The position numbers and the translations under genes are program-made. From Chloroflexota bacterium (GTDB lineage Bacteria > Chloroflexota > Dehalococcoidia > DSTF01 > RBG-16-68-14), in contig QIFC01000100.1 in assembly GCA_003228685.1 (NCBI GenBank), forward strand, positions 1 to 64,000: a stretch of 64,000 nt of DNA, in the 5' to 3' direction. The number at the start of each line of letters is the position of its first letter. Position 1 is the first letter of the stretch. The notes beneath the pieces are model-generated. The model made no database searches. It was given only the letters and a program-made list of their open reading frames with translations, and was not told the DNA's origin. This document shows positions 18,257 to 27,691 of the stretch, one piece after another.

Positions 18257-20359
18257 ATGGCCCCTTCCACGTCGTTTCCAGGTAACATTGGGTTCTACCT
18301 GGCGCTCATCACATTCTTCTCGCTCTTCCTCTTCCTAGCCGGGATTCGCTTGGCCGTCATGCTCCGCGCCAAGCCTGAGAACCGTCTCGGCGTTGTCAAG
18401 GACATCTACGAGCGCTTCGTGACGCTGCCCAAGTACTTCCTCGGCACGCGACGCCTCAACCGCTCCCGCTACTGGTACGCCGGCCTTCTCCACACGATGA
18501 TCTTCTGGGGCTTCCTGGTGCTCCAGATCCGCACGTTGAACTTCTTGCTGGACGGCTTCAACGAAGCTGCCAGTTTCGAGAGCCTGCTGGGGCCGATCTA
18601 CACCGCGCTCCTGCCCGTCATGGAAGTATTCAACGTCATCGTCATCGTTGGCGTGTTACTGGCCGCCTTCCAACGGATCGTGATCAAGCCGGACCGCCTC
18701 ACGCTCAACTGGGACGCCTGGTTCATCCTCTTCCTGACTTCGTTCCTGATGGTGACGGACATTTTCACCAACAGCTTCGCGATCTTTCTCCATCGAGGCG
18801 ACCAGGACTACCTATCGTTCGTCGCGTTCGGCCTCGCCAACTACTGGGACTTGATCGGCATGAGCCGGTCCACCGCGGAGGCGCTCCACGCCAGTTGGTG
18901 GTACCTCCACTTGTTCGACTTCCTGATCTTCCTGGCCTACTTGCCGATCTCGAAGCACTCGCACATCCTGACGGCGCCGTTCAACGTCTTCTTCCGCCGT
19001 CTCACGTCGACGGGCATCCTCCGGCCCATCAAGGACATTGAGGAGCAGGAGGTCTTCGGCGTCGGCAAGGTGCAGGACTTTACCTGGAAGCAGAACATGG
19101 ACTTCTATACCTGCACGGAGTGCGGGCGCTGCGAGATCAACTGTCCGGCCTTCATGACGGACAAGGACCTCTCGCCGAAGAAGATCATGCACGACATGCG
19201 CGGCCTCGCGGAGGCGCAGGTCAAAGGCGCAATGGGGCTGACGAGCAACCAGGACGAGCCGGTCAAGCTCATTGACGCCGTTGGCTTCGACACGATCTGG
19301 GACTGCGTGAACTGCGGCGCCTGCCAGTACGAGTGCCCCGTCTTCATCGAGCACATCCCGGCGCTCATGGATATGCGCCGCTTCTTGGTCATGGACGAGG
19401 CCAACATGCCGGAGACCGCCGCATCGACGCTCATGCAGTTGGAACAGCGCGGCCATCCATGGCCGGGCGCCGCGTTTACGCGCACCTCCTGGATGGATGA
19501 GTTGGACTTCAAGGTGCCCACGTTCAACGGCAAGCAGGAGTACCTCTTCTGGGTCGGCTGCACGGGCGCCCTCGTCGAACGCAACATGAAGGTCACGCAG
19601 GCCGTGGCGAGGCTGCTCAAGGAAGCGGGCGTCACGTTCGGCTGCCTGGGCGAAGAAGAGACGTGCTCCGGAGACCCCGCGCGGCGGCTGGGCAACGAGT
19701 ACCTGTTCCAGATCCAGGCCCAGCAAAACATTGAGACGTGGCAGGGCGTCAACGTGCAGAAGGTCATCACGACCTGCCCGCATTGCTTCAACTCCATGAA
19801 GAACGAGTACCCGCAGTTCGACGGCCACTTCGAGGTCAGGCATCACACCGAGGTCTTTGCCGAGCTGATCGCCGAGGGCAAGCTCCAAGTCACCGAAGAG
19901 CTTGCGCAAAAGGTAACCTATCACGACTCGTGCTTCCTCGGGCGTCACAATGATATCTACGAAGAGCCTCGCGACATCATCAAGGCGATCCCCGGCGCGG
20001 AGCTGGTGGAGATCCCAGGCCACAATCGCGAGCAAGGGTTCTGCTGCGGCGCCGGCGGCGGGCACATGTGGGTCGAGGAGTCGAAGGGCAAGCGCATCAA
20101 CCAGGTGCGCAGCTCGCAGGCGCAGGCTTGCGGAGAGCTGTGCGGCTCGGACATCGTCGCCGCCAACTGCCCGTTCTGCATCCAGATGTTCGACGACGGC
20201 ATCCCGTCGGTCGAATCCGACGAGGAGAAGCGCATGAAGACGTACGACGTCGCGGAGCTGCTCGAACAGGCCGTCTTCGGCTCGAAGAACGGCTCAGATC
20301 AGGCTGAGGCTGTCGAAGCGGCAGCCGTCGAGAACGACAGCGCGGAGTCCGAAGCATGA
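18257..20359 (+). CDS. Heterodisulfide-reductase-like (Fe-S)-binding protein with nitrate reductase gamma-like membrane domain
   Basis: TM-rich N-term; CTECGRCEINCPA and CVNCGACQYECPV 4Fe-4S motifs; CCG-type motifs GCTGALVERN, TTCPHCFNS, GFCCGAGGGHMW. Confidence 0.92.
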   Translation: MAPSTSFPGNIGFYLALITFFSLFLFLAGIRLAVMLRAKPENRLGVVKDIYERFVTLPKYFLGTRRLNRSRYWYAGLLHTMIFWGFLVLQIRTLNFLLDGFNEAASFESLLGPIYTALLPVMEVFNVIVIVGVLLAAFQRIVIKPDRLTLNWDAWFILFLTSFLMVTDIFTNSFAIFLHRGDQDYLSFVAFGLANYWDLIGMSRSTAEALHASWWYLHLFDFLIFLAYLPISKHSHILTAPFNVFFRRLTSTGILRPIKDIEEQEVFGVGKVQDFTWKQNMDFYTCTECGRCEINCPAFMTDKDLSPKKIMHDMRGLAEAQVKGAMGLTSNQDEPVKLIDAVGFDTIWDCVNCGACQYECPVFIEHIPALMDMRRFLVMDEANMPETAASTLMQLEQRGHPWPGAAFTRTSWMDELDFKVPTFNGKQEYLFWVGCTGALVERNMKVTQAVARLLKEAGVTFGCLGEEETCSGDPARRLGNEYLFQIQAQQNIETWQGVNVQKVITTCPHCFNSMKNEYPQFDGHFEVRHHTEVFAELIAEGKLQVTEELAQKVTYHDSCFLGRHNDIYEEPRDIIKAIPGAELVEIPGHNREQGFCCGAGGGHMWVEESKGKRINQVRSSQAQACGELCGSDIVAANCPFCIQMFDDGIPSVESDEEKRMKTYDVAELLEQAVFGSKNGSDQAEAVEAAAVENDSAESEA

Positions 20360-20475
20360 CCGAAGAGCCAAAAGAAGCCACAGGCCAGCCCCCAGCGATT
20401 ATCCTCTACGCCGTCTACGCCACCCTGGTGGCCGTCCTCATCGCCGTCCTGATCATCGTCGGCGTCTACGTCTAA
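20356..20475 (+). CDS. Small single-span membrane protein (39 aa)
   Basis: Manual translation MTEEPKEATGQPPAIILYAVYATLVAVLIAVLIIVGVYV; ATGA overlap with the Fe-S reductase stop; below ORF-track cutoff. Confidence 0.6.
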   Translation: MTEEPKEATGQPPAIILYAVYATLVAVLIAVLIIVGVYV

Positions 20476-20520
20476 CCAGCTGCGAAACCAGAGTGCGAAG
20501 CTGACTGCCTGAGAGGCACG

Positions 20521-21426
20521 ATGGCATCCCCGGATGTGCTCCCCTATACGATAGCTGGCCCGCAAGAAGGATCGCGGAGCGTCGACCTTTGGTCGGTCCA
20601 ACGACTTCCCTTTGAACCGACTGGCTGGATGAAGGAACTTCGCAGAGAACTACAGGAAGCCATCCGCTCGCTGCCGATACAGACAGATGACATCCTTCAC
20701 GCAACGTATACATCCAGTGAGGACACGTTCTTTGACGTCGAGAATGTTCTCTTCTACAACGTGGGGACTGGATGCTTTGCAAAGGCCGGCGGGTTGGGCT
20801 TACGCTTTGAGCGTGTTTTCGCGGCGGCGCCGAAGTCGCCAACGACGTTGGGCGGATCAACGTTGCATCATCACCGCTACGAGACCGCGCCAAGAACTGG
20901 CGAATTCGATCATTGGGATCGCGGTGAATCGCTCGCATCGTGGGCCGTGCCGTCCATTCACCTGCGGCCCCAACCATCCGCCGCGTTGGTGTGGCTCAGC
21001 ATGAAGGATGGTGGAACCATAAGAACCTACGGCGAAAGCATCTCCTCCGAAGGCTTCGGCATGACCGTGAATATCCACCCGCCCCCCGGCAAAGCGCTGA
21101 ACCTGACCGCGGTAATCAAGCCTCTACTTGATGGCATCATTGCTGCTCTGCATGTGCACGATGGCTCGGCGCTTGAAGACATCTCCAACCGTCTAGCCGG
21201 CAGGCTGCCAACTAGCCCAGCACTGGTTGCGCAGGCGCTGATGGATTCCCAACGTGCCGTCTTGGAACCAAGGAGGCTGGTCTACCCCTTTCAGCAATTT
21301 GTCCAGTGGAACCCGGCAGATGACCTGCTGGTCGCGGCTGACATCAAGGTGGACTCGATCGCGGGCGAGCGACCTTGGAGCATGTCAGGAGAACTCTACT
21401 CGGTCCAGCCTAAAGATCCTTCCTGA
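20521..21426 (+). CDS. Hypothetical protein, family not recognised
   Basis: 301-aa open frame without competing annotation; no motif recognised. Confidence 0.6.
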   Translation: MASPDVLPYTIAGPQEGSRSVDLWSVQRLPFEPTGWMKELRRELQEAIRSLPIQTDDILHATYTSSEDTFFDVENVLFYNVGTGCFAKAGGLGLRFERVFAAAPKSPTTLGGSTLHHHRYETAPRTGEFDHWDRGESLASWAVPSIHLRPQPSAALVWLSMKDGGTIRTYGESISSEGFGMTVNIHPPPGKALNLTAVIKPLLDGIIAALHVHDGSALEDISNRLAGRLPTSPALVAQALMDSQRAVLEPRRLVYPFQQFVQWNPADDLLVAADIKVDSIAGERPWSMSGELYSVQPKDPS

Positions 21427-21479
21427 CTCAGCCCACGCGGATGACAGGTCGTGCCATCCGCGTGGGCTGGGTTCGTCCG

Positions 21480-24185
21480 CTACGGCGGTAGGTCTGCGAT
21501 CAGGCCGGCGTTGTACTGCAGGATTAAGAGCGCATCGATCGGACCGATGACGCCGCTGCCGTTCACGTCGGCGATGTGCTGGCAGGGCAACGACACGCTC
21601 AGGCCGGCCCACATCTGGACGATCAGCGCCGCGTCGATGCTGTCGATGACGCCATCGCAGTTTACGTCGCCGAGCGTGGCAGGCTCTGGTGAGGTGATGT
21701 AACCGCCGTTCGGCACGCAATCCTCAAAGCCGCCGGAGTAGACGGCGATCGTGAAGTCGAAGAACTGGTCCCCGCCTATCGCATCGAGCGGCACGACGAC
21801 TGTAAGCGATCGCTCGCCCCTGAGGATCACCGCGAACGGGTCGGGCTCAAACTCGGGTGGCAGTCCTGCGATTGGTATGGGAATGGGGGCGAAGTCATAG
21901 CGCCAAATTTGAGATAACAGACTGTCCGTGCGGATCTCGACCTCCGCGTCAATGCCAAGCCTTCCTTCGGTTCCGCACTGGAAACTGAACCAGGGCTTGC
22001 CCGTCGTGGCGTCCTGATCGATATCCAGCAAGATGCTGCCATAGACGCGGTCGCTCGTGAAATCTCCCTGGTCGGGGAGCGGTTCGTCGAATTCGATCGT
22101 TACGCAGAAGTCGTCGTCCGTGAACGCCCCGCCGACAGATGTGATCTCAGGGCGGAAGATGTCGTCGGGCGGCGGTCCGAAGAAGAAGCCGGTCACGTCA
22201 TCGTGCGGGTCCTCGACCTTGAACTCGGGCGGTGGGCATGAGGGCACGTCGAGCGCCCGGAGGTTGAAGGTGACTTCGTGGGGATTGATCGGCACGAAGA
22301 TGCCCGCGGCGTCCGGCTGCTCGGCCGCGCCACCGGCGATGAAGACGTTTTCGAAAGTCAGCGTGCCGGCTTGGAAGTAGTACGTTTGGCCGGCCTCCGC
22401 CTCGAAGCCTGCTCGCATCGGGAAGGAGAAGAGGGGGGCGCATGCGGCCTCGGTCAAGTCCGCGAGAGCATCGCCGGTGTAGACGCCGATGGCGATGTCG
22501 TACGGGGAACTGCCTTCTGTGTCGGCAACGAGGATCTCGTCGCGAGTTGCCGTGTAGCTGTACCAGAGCGTGTATTCGAGGCCGTAAGGCTGAAGGCAGC
22601 TCGGAGTGGGTTCCCCGTCCTCGTCCGTGGCGGTGAGGTTGTTCACCGTCATTGTGAACGGCAGCGACGCCACCGGCTGGGCGTTGGCGAAGTCGTCGTT
22701 CGCGGGCGGGACCGCGATGAAGAGATTGAACCGTAGGCTGAAGCCCGGGGGCTCGAACGGTTCAGGCTCCGGCCCCGGGAAAAAGTAGTCTGGGAATCGC
22801 GATACCTGGAAGAAGTAGGTCTCGCCGGCTTCCGCCTCGAGGGCGATGGCGCTGTCCGGCACGCCACATTCTTCCCGGATTAGGCCAAACTTGCTCTCCG
22901 TCCAGATGCCGATCACCGTCGGATAATCGCTGCCGTTAGAGTCAGCCACGACGTTCGTGTCCTCATCCGGCGAGAAAGAGTACCAGACCGTGGACTGATT
23001 GACGTAACAACTCGGCTCACCACGCTGCGTCGTGGCCGCGGTCACGTCGACGGAGTCGTTGAAGGGCAACGTTTCGATCGGCACGGCGTCCAGCAAGCCG
23101 TCGTTCACGGGTGGATCGCCGGCCTCAAGCCTGAACGTGACGGCGGGCAGAAATGTGTCGAAGCCAAAGGGGAAGCCGTCGACCTGGAAGAAATACGTCT
23201 TGCCCTCTTCCAAGCTGACCACCGCTCTGGCGCCGGTGAGGCCGAAATCTACCGCACAGGCGACTCCTTCAAGGCCCGACGCAGTCTCACGCCAGACGGC
23301 GATCACTGTTCCGAGACCACTGGCCTCAATGTCAGCGATGAGCACACTGTCTTCGACGGCGGTGTAGCGATACCAGATGGTGCCGCCGAGGCTGAAGGCG
23401 CAGTTAGGACGGGGCTCTTCGGGTTCAAACGTGGCGTTCTTGAGCACCGTGGGTCCGTCGCTGTAGGGAAGCGTGTCGATTACGGTGGCATCCACCCTGT
23501 TGTCGTTCGGTGGACTGCCACATCCGGGATCGTCGTCGTCGGTTAGGCCATTCTGGTCGTTGTCGACGCCATCACTACACGAACCGGGATTCACTATCTC
23601 ATGCTCGGGCGCGTTGTCCGGGTCCGCAGGATCGGCGCCGAAGCGCTTCTCCGCCGCATCATCGATGCCATCGCCGTCGCTGTCAATGGGCTCGCAGCCC
23701 GGGTCGTCGGTGTCCGTCAGCCCGTCCCCGTCGTTGTCGCTGAAGTCGGCGCAGAAGAAGATCGGCAACCCGAAGTCCTCCACTACTGCGTCGAATCGGG
23801 CGTCTTCGGGGATGCTGTCGAAGTCGTTGGGATCGGAGCCGAGGCGCTCCTCAGCCGGATCGGACACGCTGTCGCCGTCGCTATCGGCGCAACCGGGGTC
23901 GTCGACGTCCGTGAGCCCGTCTCCGTCGTTGTCCACGCCATCAGAGCAGAGTGAGAGAGAGGGTCCTAAGAAGCTGGTGAGCACGTCGATGAAGATGCTC
24001 TCTGGGAAGCTGTCAGGGTCGTTCGGATCGGAGCCGGTGACCGCCTCGGCGAGGTCGCTCATGCCATCGCCGTCCGAATCGTTGAAGGCGGCCGAGCTGG
24101 TAGAGATCATCTGCTGCGATACGGACAGCACGAGCAGGGCGATGGCTGCGAGAACGGTGAACTTCAGGGACCGGGACAGGAGCAT
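21480..24185 (-). CDS. Secreted TSP3-repeat protein with repeated beta-sandwich modules and C-terminal dockerin-like repeats
   Basis: N-terminal hydrophobic signal; DSDGDGMSDLAEAVTGSDPNDPDS-type repeats; C-term GDVNCDGVIDSIDAALIVQMWAG...DVNGSGVIGPIDALLILQYNAG. Confidence 0.85.
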   Translation of the reverse strand: MLLSRSLKFTVLAAIALLVLSVSQQMISTSSAAFNDSDGDGMSDLAEAVTGSDPNDPDSFPESIFIDVLTSFLGPSLSLCSDGVDNDGDGLTDVDDPGCADSDGDSVSDPAEERLGSDPNDFDSIPEDARFDAVVEDFGLPIFFCADFSDNDGDGLTDTDDPGCEPIDSDGDGIDDAAEKRFGADPADPDNAPEHEIVNPGSCSDGVDNDQNGLTDDDDPGCGSPPNDNRVDATVIDTLPYSDGPTVLKNATFEPEEPRPNCAFSLGGTIWYRYTAVEDSVLIADIEASGLGTVIAVWRETASGLEGVACAVDFGLTGARAVVSLEEGKTYFFQVDGFPFGFDTFLPAVTFRLEAGDPPVNDGLLDAVPIETLPFNDSVDVTAATTQRGEPSCYVNQSTVWYSFSPDEDTNVVADSNGSDYPTVIGIWTESKFGLIREECGVPDSAIALEAEAGETYFFQVSRFPDYFFPGPEPEPFEPPGFSLRFNLFIAVPPANDDFANAQPVASLPFTMTVNNLTATDEDGEPTPSCLQPYGLEYTLWYSYTATRDEILVADTEGSSPYDIAIGVYTGDALADLTEAACAPLFSFPMRAGFEAEAGQTYYFQAGTLTFENVFIAGGAAEQPDAAGIFVPINPHEVTFNLRALDVPSCPPPEFKVEDPHDDVTGFFFGPPPDDIFRPEITSVGGAFTDDDFCVTIEFDEPLPDQGDFTSDRVYGSILLDIDQDATTGKPWFSFQCGTEGRLGIDAEVEIRTDSLLSQIWRYDFAPIPIPIAGLPPEFEPDPFAVILRGERSLTVVVPLDAIGGDQFFDFTIAVYSGGFEDCVPNGGYITSPEPATLGDVNCDGVIDSIDAALIVQMWAGLSVSLPCQHIADVNGSGVIGPIDALLILQYNAGLIADLPP

Positions 24186-24470
24186 AGCGACGATAACTCC
24201 ATAGCTAGTACGTACGTGCCTCCGCCTGGTTCCGTGTTAGCCTGCGTCGAACACGCCGCGCGGTCGTCGCCATGATGGTAACATGCGAGTCAAGTCACTT
24301 CCCCTGCGCTAAGGAGCGCTCTTGCGCCCAAGCCCCGCGTTTGGCAGGATGTAGATCGCTGAAGACAGCGGGCCGGCGACTAGAGTCGCCCTTAATGCGT
24401 AAGCGCCCGCCGAGGTAGTTCGAGCGATTGCAGGTGCGCGATGTAGGTCGCGCCGCACATCTCGCCGATG

Positions 24471-24502
24471 AACGCCCTGTCTTCAGGCAGGGCGTTTTGT
24501 TG
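24471..24502 (+). terminator. Intrinsic-terminator-like attenuator in the rplJ leader
   Basis: AACGCCCTG - tcttcagg - CAGGGCGTT followed by TTGTTG, about 45 nt upstream of rplJ. Confidence 0.55.
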
Positions 24503-24544
24503 CGCCCCTAGCAGCCGGCAACAGCTGCCAGGTGAGGAGGACGG

Positions 24545-25108
24545 ATGCCAACCGAGAAGAAAATCGAACTGGTCGAAGAGTTGCGCGACCGCATCGAGCG
24601 CTGCGAGATTGCGATCGCCACGGAATATCGCGGTCTCAAAGTGAACGAGATGGTGGAGCTTCATCGCGCGATTCGCGCAGCTGAAGGAGTCGAACTGCGC
24701 GTCGTGAAGAACCGCCTCTTCAGGATCGCCGCCGAGGCAGCCAAGCGTCCGGAAATGGCGCAGTTGGTCGAGGGGCCGACAGCCATCATGTTCGGCTTTG
24801 AAGACGTCGCCGCGCCCGCTCGGGCCGCGGCCGAGTACATGAAGACGGCCCGCAACGACTTTGCAATGCGCCTCGGTGTGATGGGAACACAAGTGCTCGG
24901 CAAGACCGACCTGGAGGAGCTGGCGACGCTGCCGTCGAAACCTGAACTCATCGCGAGGTTGGCGGGCGCTCTGCAGGGACCGGTCGCCAACTTGGCCGGC
25001 CTATTCGCCAAGCTGATGCCGCACGGGCCGGTGCGGCTCCTAGACGACAGCGTAACCACCCTGGCCGGGCTGCTTGACGCCCGCGCCGAACAGCTAGAAG
25101 GAGCATGA
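24545..25108 (+). CDS. rplJ: 50S ribosomal protein L10
   Basis: [55 protein letters not shown]; followed by L7/L12. Confidence 0.97.
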   Translation: MPTEKKIELVEELRDRIERCEIAIATEYRGLKVNEMVELHRAIRAAEGVELRVVKNRLFRIAAEAAKRPEMAQLVEGPTAIMFGFEDVAAPARAAAEYMKTARNDFAMRLGVMGTQVLGKTDLEELATLPSKPELIARLAGALQGPVANLAGLFAKLMPHGPVRLLDDSVTTLAGLLDARAEQLEGA

Positions 25109-25233
25109 TCGTGGCAGATGAAGAGACGAAGGCCGACGAGGTAGCAGAAGCGGACGAGGCTGACGAAAAGGAAGAGAAAACTGAAGAGCAGCCAGAGGCG
25201 AAATCCAAGCCTGCGGCAAAAGGAGGGACATCA

Positions 25234-25629
25234 GTGGCAGCAGAAGGTAAGGTCGGAGAAGCGCTCGAAATTATCAAGGGTATGACCGTCATTGAGCTGC
25301 GCGACCTGAACAAGCTTATTGAGGAAGAGTTCGGCGTCACCGCCGCCGCGCCCGTCGCCATGGCCGCGGCCCCTGTAGCCGGCGCTCCAGCCGGAGATGG
25401 CGCCGCCGCCGAGGAGAAGACCGAGTTCACGGTCACGCTCAAAGATCACGGCGCCAACAAGATCAACGTCATCAAGGCCGTCCGTGAGGTGACGACGCTG
25501 GGCCTGAAGGAAGCCAAGGACCTCGTCGAGTCCGCCCCTGTCGCCGTGAAGGAAGACATCGGCAAAGACGACGCCGAAACGGCCAAGAAGAAGCTGGAAG
25601 AGGCCGGCGCCACCGTAGAGCTCTCTTAG
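25234..25629 (+). CDS. rplL: 50S ribosomal protein L7/L12
   Basis: [18 protein letters not shown]...[45 protein letters not shown] with AGGAGG upstream; frame also open back to 25105. Confidence 0.95.
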   Translation: MAAEGKVGEALEIIKGMTVIELRDLNKLIEEEFGVTAAAPVAMAAAPVAGAPAGDGAAAEEKTEFTVTLKDHGANKINVIKAVREVTTLGLKEAKDLVESAPVAVKEDIGKDDAETAKKKLEEAGATVELS

Positions 25630-25697
25630 AAGAGCTCACGTAGCCTTGGTAGCGTGGCGCTAGCCTGGCGCTTCGCGTACCTGGTATAGTCCCGCCG

Positions 25698-26258
25698 ATG
25701 GAATGCTACGCATGTAGCAACGAAGCTTCGCGTCAGTGCAGGCGCTGTTCGCGCTTGTACTGCGAACTCCATGGTGGCGATCTCTGCGCCGAGTGCCTCG
25801 ACCCGTCCAGCGCTCTACCTTCGTTCAATCTCTATCGCGGCTCACTGCTCGCCCTCCTCATCGGCACGGCGATAGCCATCTGGTTGCTCGTGCGTCCGCC
25901 CGGCGCGGGCGACGGTCTCGGCGTCGTTCTCACCGACTTCACGCCTACGGTGATCGTTACCGAAGTCTTCGATACCGCCACGCCGCCGCTCGCCGAAACG
26001 CCGGACAGGACGCCCGGCGACGAAGAGGAGACGCCTACGCCGGACGCGACAGAGACGGACGAACCGGAGCCCACGGACACCCCGGGGGTGCGATCGTACG
26101 AGGTTGGATCTGGTGACACACTATTTGGCATCGCCGAGCAGTTCGCGCCGCCGGGCATTGCGCCGTTCGATTACGCTGCGGATATTGCCGCGGCTAACAA
26201 CCTGGGAGACGTCGACAGCGCCATCATCAACCCAGGCGACATCTTGATCCTACCGTAG
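25698..26258 (+). CDS. Zinc-finger/TM/LysM domain protein
   Basis: N-term CYACSNEASRQCRRCSRLYCELHGGDLCAEC, TM LLALLIGTAIAIWLLV, C-term SYEVGSGDTLFGIAEQFAP...NNLGDVDSAIINPGDILILP. Confidence 0.82.
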   Translation: MECYACSNEASRQCRRCSRLYCELHGGDLCAECLDPSSALPSFNLYRGSLLALLIGTAIAIWLLVRPPGAGDGLGVVLTDFTPTVIVTEVFDTATPPLAETPDRTPGDEEETPTPDATETDEPEPTDTPGVRSYEVGSGDTLFGIAEQFAPPGIAPFDYAADIAAANNLGDVDSAIINPGDILILP

Positions 26259-26262
26259 CGTC

Positions 26263-26703
26263 ATGGCTGGCCGAACCATGGCGAAGAACGCCGTGCTCCG
26301 CAGTACGCTTCTCTTCACGCCGTTTCTGGCGATTACGCTCTTCGGCCTCGCGTTCATCGTCCGTGAGATCGCGACAGATGGCGCGACCGGGGGCCGCATC
26401 GTCGGGCTCGTCCTCGTCGCCTCCGTCGCTCTCCTGCTCGGCTATCAGGTTGTGCAATCGATACGCGATCTGCTGTCACAGCCCGTCGAGACCGTCGGCG
26501 AAGTCGAGCGCAGCTGGACGCGCAACGATATGTTCCTCTTTCGTAACAGCTATGTCTTCCTAGACCGCAACGTCTACCGTGTTCCACCGGAGCAGTACAT
26601 CGACCTTTCCCCCGGTGACAAGGTGCGCATCGTTCATTTGCCGCACACGGGCGCGGTAGAGACGATCGAGCGCGTCGAATCTGAGGGCGAGACGAGTGCT
26701 TGA
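26263..26703 (+). CDS. Hypothetical membrane protein
   Basis: Two TM segments; tight spacing with neighbours. Confidence 0.6.
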   Translation: MAGRTMAKNAVLRSTLLFTPFLAITLFGLAFIVREIATDGATGGRIVGLVLVASVALLLGYQVVQSIRDLLSQPVETVGEVERSWTRNDMFLFRNSYVFLDRNVYRVPPEQYIDLSPGDKVRIVHLPHTGAVETIERVESEGETSA

Positions 26704-26777
26704 CTTCGCTCATTAGTTCTACTACACTGGCCGCATTGAGACTCCGAGCGGCGCGCTCGACGAATCTGACACCGGGA

Positions 26778-27512
26778 ATGGACGCACCGGACTTGACCCA
26801 AGACGACAGCGACGCATCGGTCACCTACCGCGCCCGCATTCGCGATATGCCCACGGGCGACCGCCCGCGCGAGCGGATACGCGATGCCGGCCCGGTCGCG
26901 CTCTCCAACCCAGAGCTGCTCGCGATCCTGCTACGCACTGGTGGCCGCGATGAGAGCGCGGTCGCGATGGCGACGAGGCTGCTGAGCAGGTTCGATGGCC
27001 TGGCTGGCCTGGCCCGCGGCAGCTTTGCCGAACTCTGCGCCGAAAAGGGACTAGGTGAAGCGAAGGCCGCACAGGTTCAAGCCGCACTGGAGCTGGGCAA
27101 GCGCCTTGTCGCGAGTCAGCCGCAGGAGCGTGCCGTCATCCGTGGCCCAGAGGACGTATGCACGCTCCTCCAGGGCGAAATGGGACTGCTGGAGCAGGAG
27201 CACATGCGCGTCATCCTCCTAAACACGCGCAACCAAGTGCTTGGCACCAGCGACGTCTATCGTGGCAGCGTCCACACCGCCGTCATCCGTATCGGCGAAC
27301 TCTTTCGCGACGCGCTGCGTCAGAACGCGCCGGCCATTATCCTGGCCCACAACCACCCTTCCGGCGACCCGGCGCCCTCCGCGGAAGACATCGCTATGAC
27401 GGAGCAAGCGATCGAGGCCGGCGCCCTGCTGGACGTCGACGTACTCGATCACATCGTGCTCGCCCACGGCGGCTTCGTCAGCCTCAAGTCGCAGAAGTTG
27501 GCGTTCTCGTGA
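26778..27512 (+). CDS. radC: RadC family JAB-domain protein
   Basis: RERIRDAGPVALSNPELLAILLRTG...; HNHPSGDPAPSAEDIAMT JAB motif; QEHMRVILLNTRNQVLG. Confidence 0.95.
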   Translation: MDAPDLTQDDSDASVTYRARIRDMPTGDRPRERIRDAGPVALSNPELLAILLRTGGRDESAVAMATRLLSRFDGLAGLARGSFAELCAEKGLGEAKAAQVQAALELGKRLVASQPQERAVIRGPEDVCTLLQGEMGLLEQEHMRVILLNTRNQVLGTSDVYRGSVHTAVIRIGELFRDALRQNAPAIILAHNHPSGDPAPSAEDIAMTEQAIEAGALLDVDVLDHIVLAHGGFVSLKSQKLAFS

Positions 27513-27691
27513 AGCTGCTCATCTCGCGTCGCGCGGCCGGGAAGGGGGCTGTGCAACCCTGCCATGGAGTGGCGAGGTTGTTGGAGACGCCCATCGGTCT
27601 TGAGCCGTCCGAGCGGCCAGACGTCAGAGGAGAGAGGCCATGGCCTCCTCCTCTGGAACCTTCTCGTTAGTTCTTCGCTACGCTACAGTAC

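Noticed and set aside
18812-20065. 417-aa minus-strand ORF opposite the Fe-S reductase
   Set aside because: Antisense shadow of a well-supported gene with 4Fe-4S motifs
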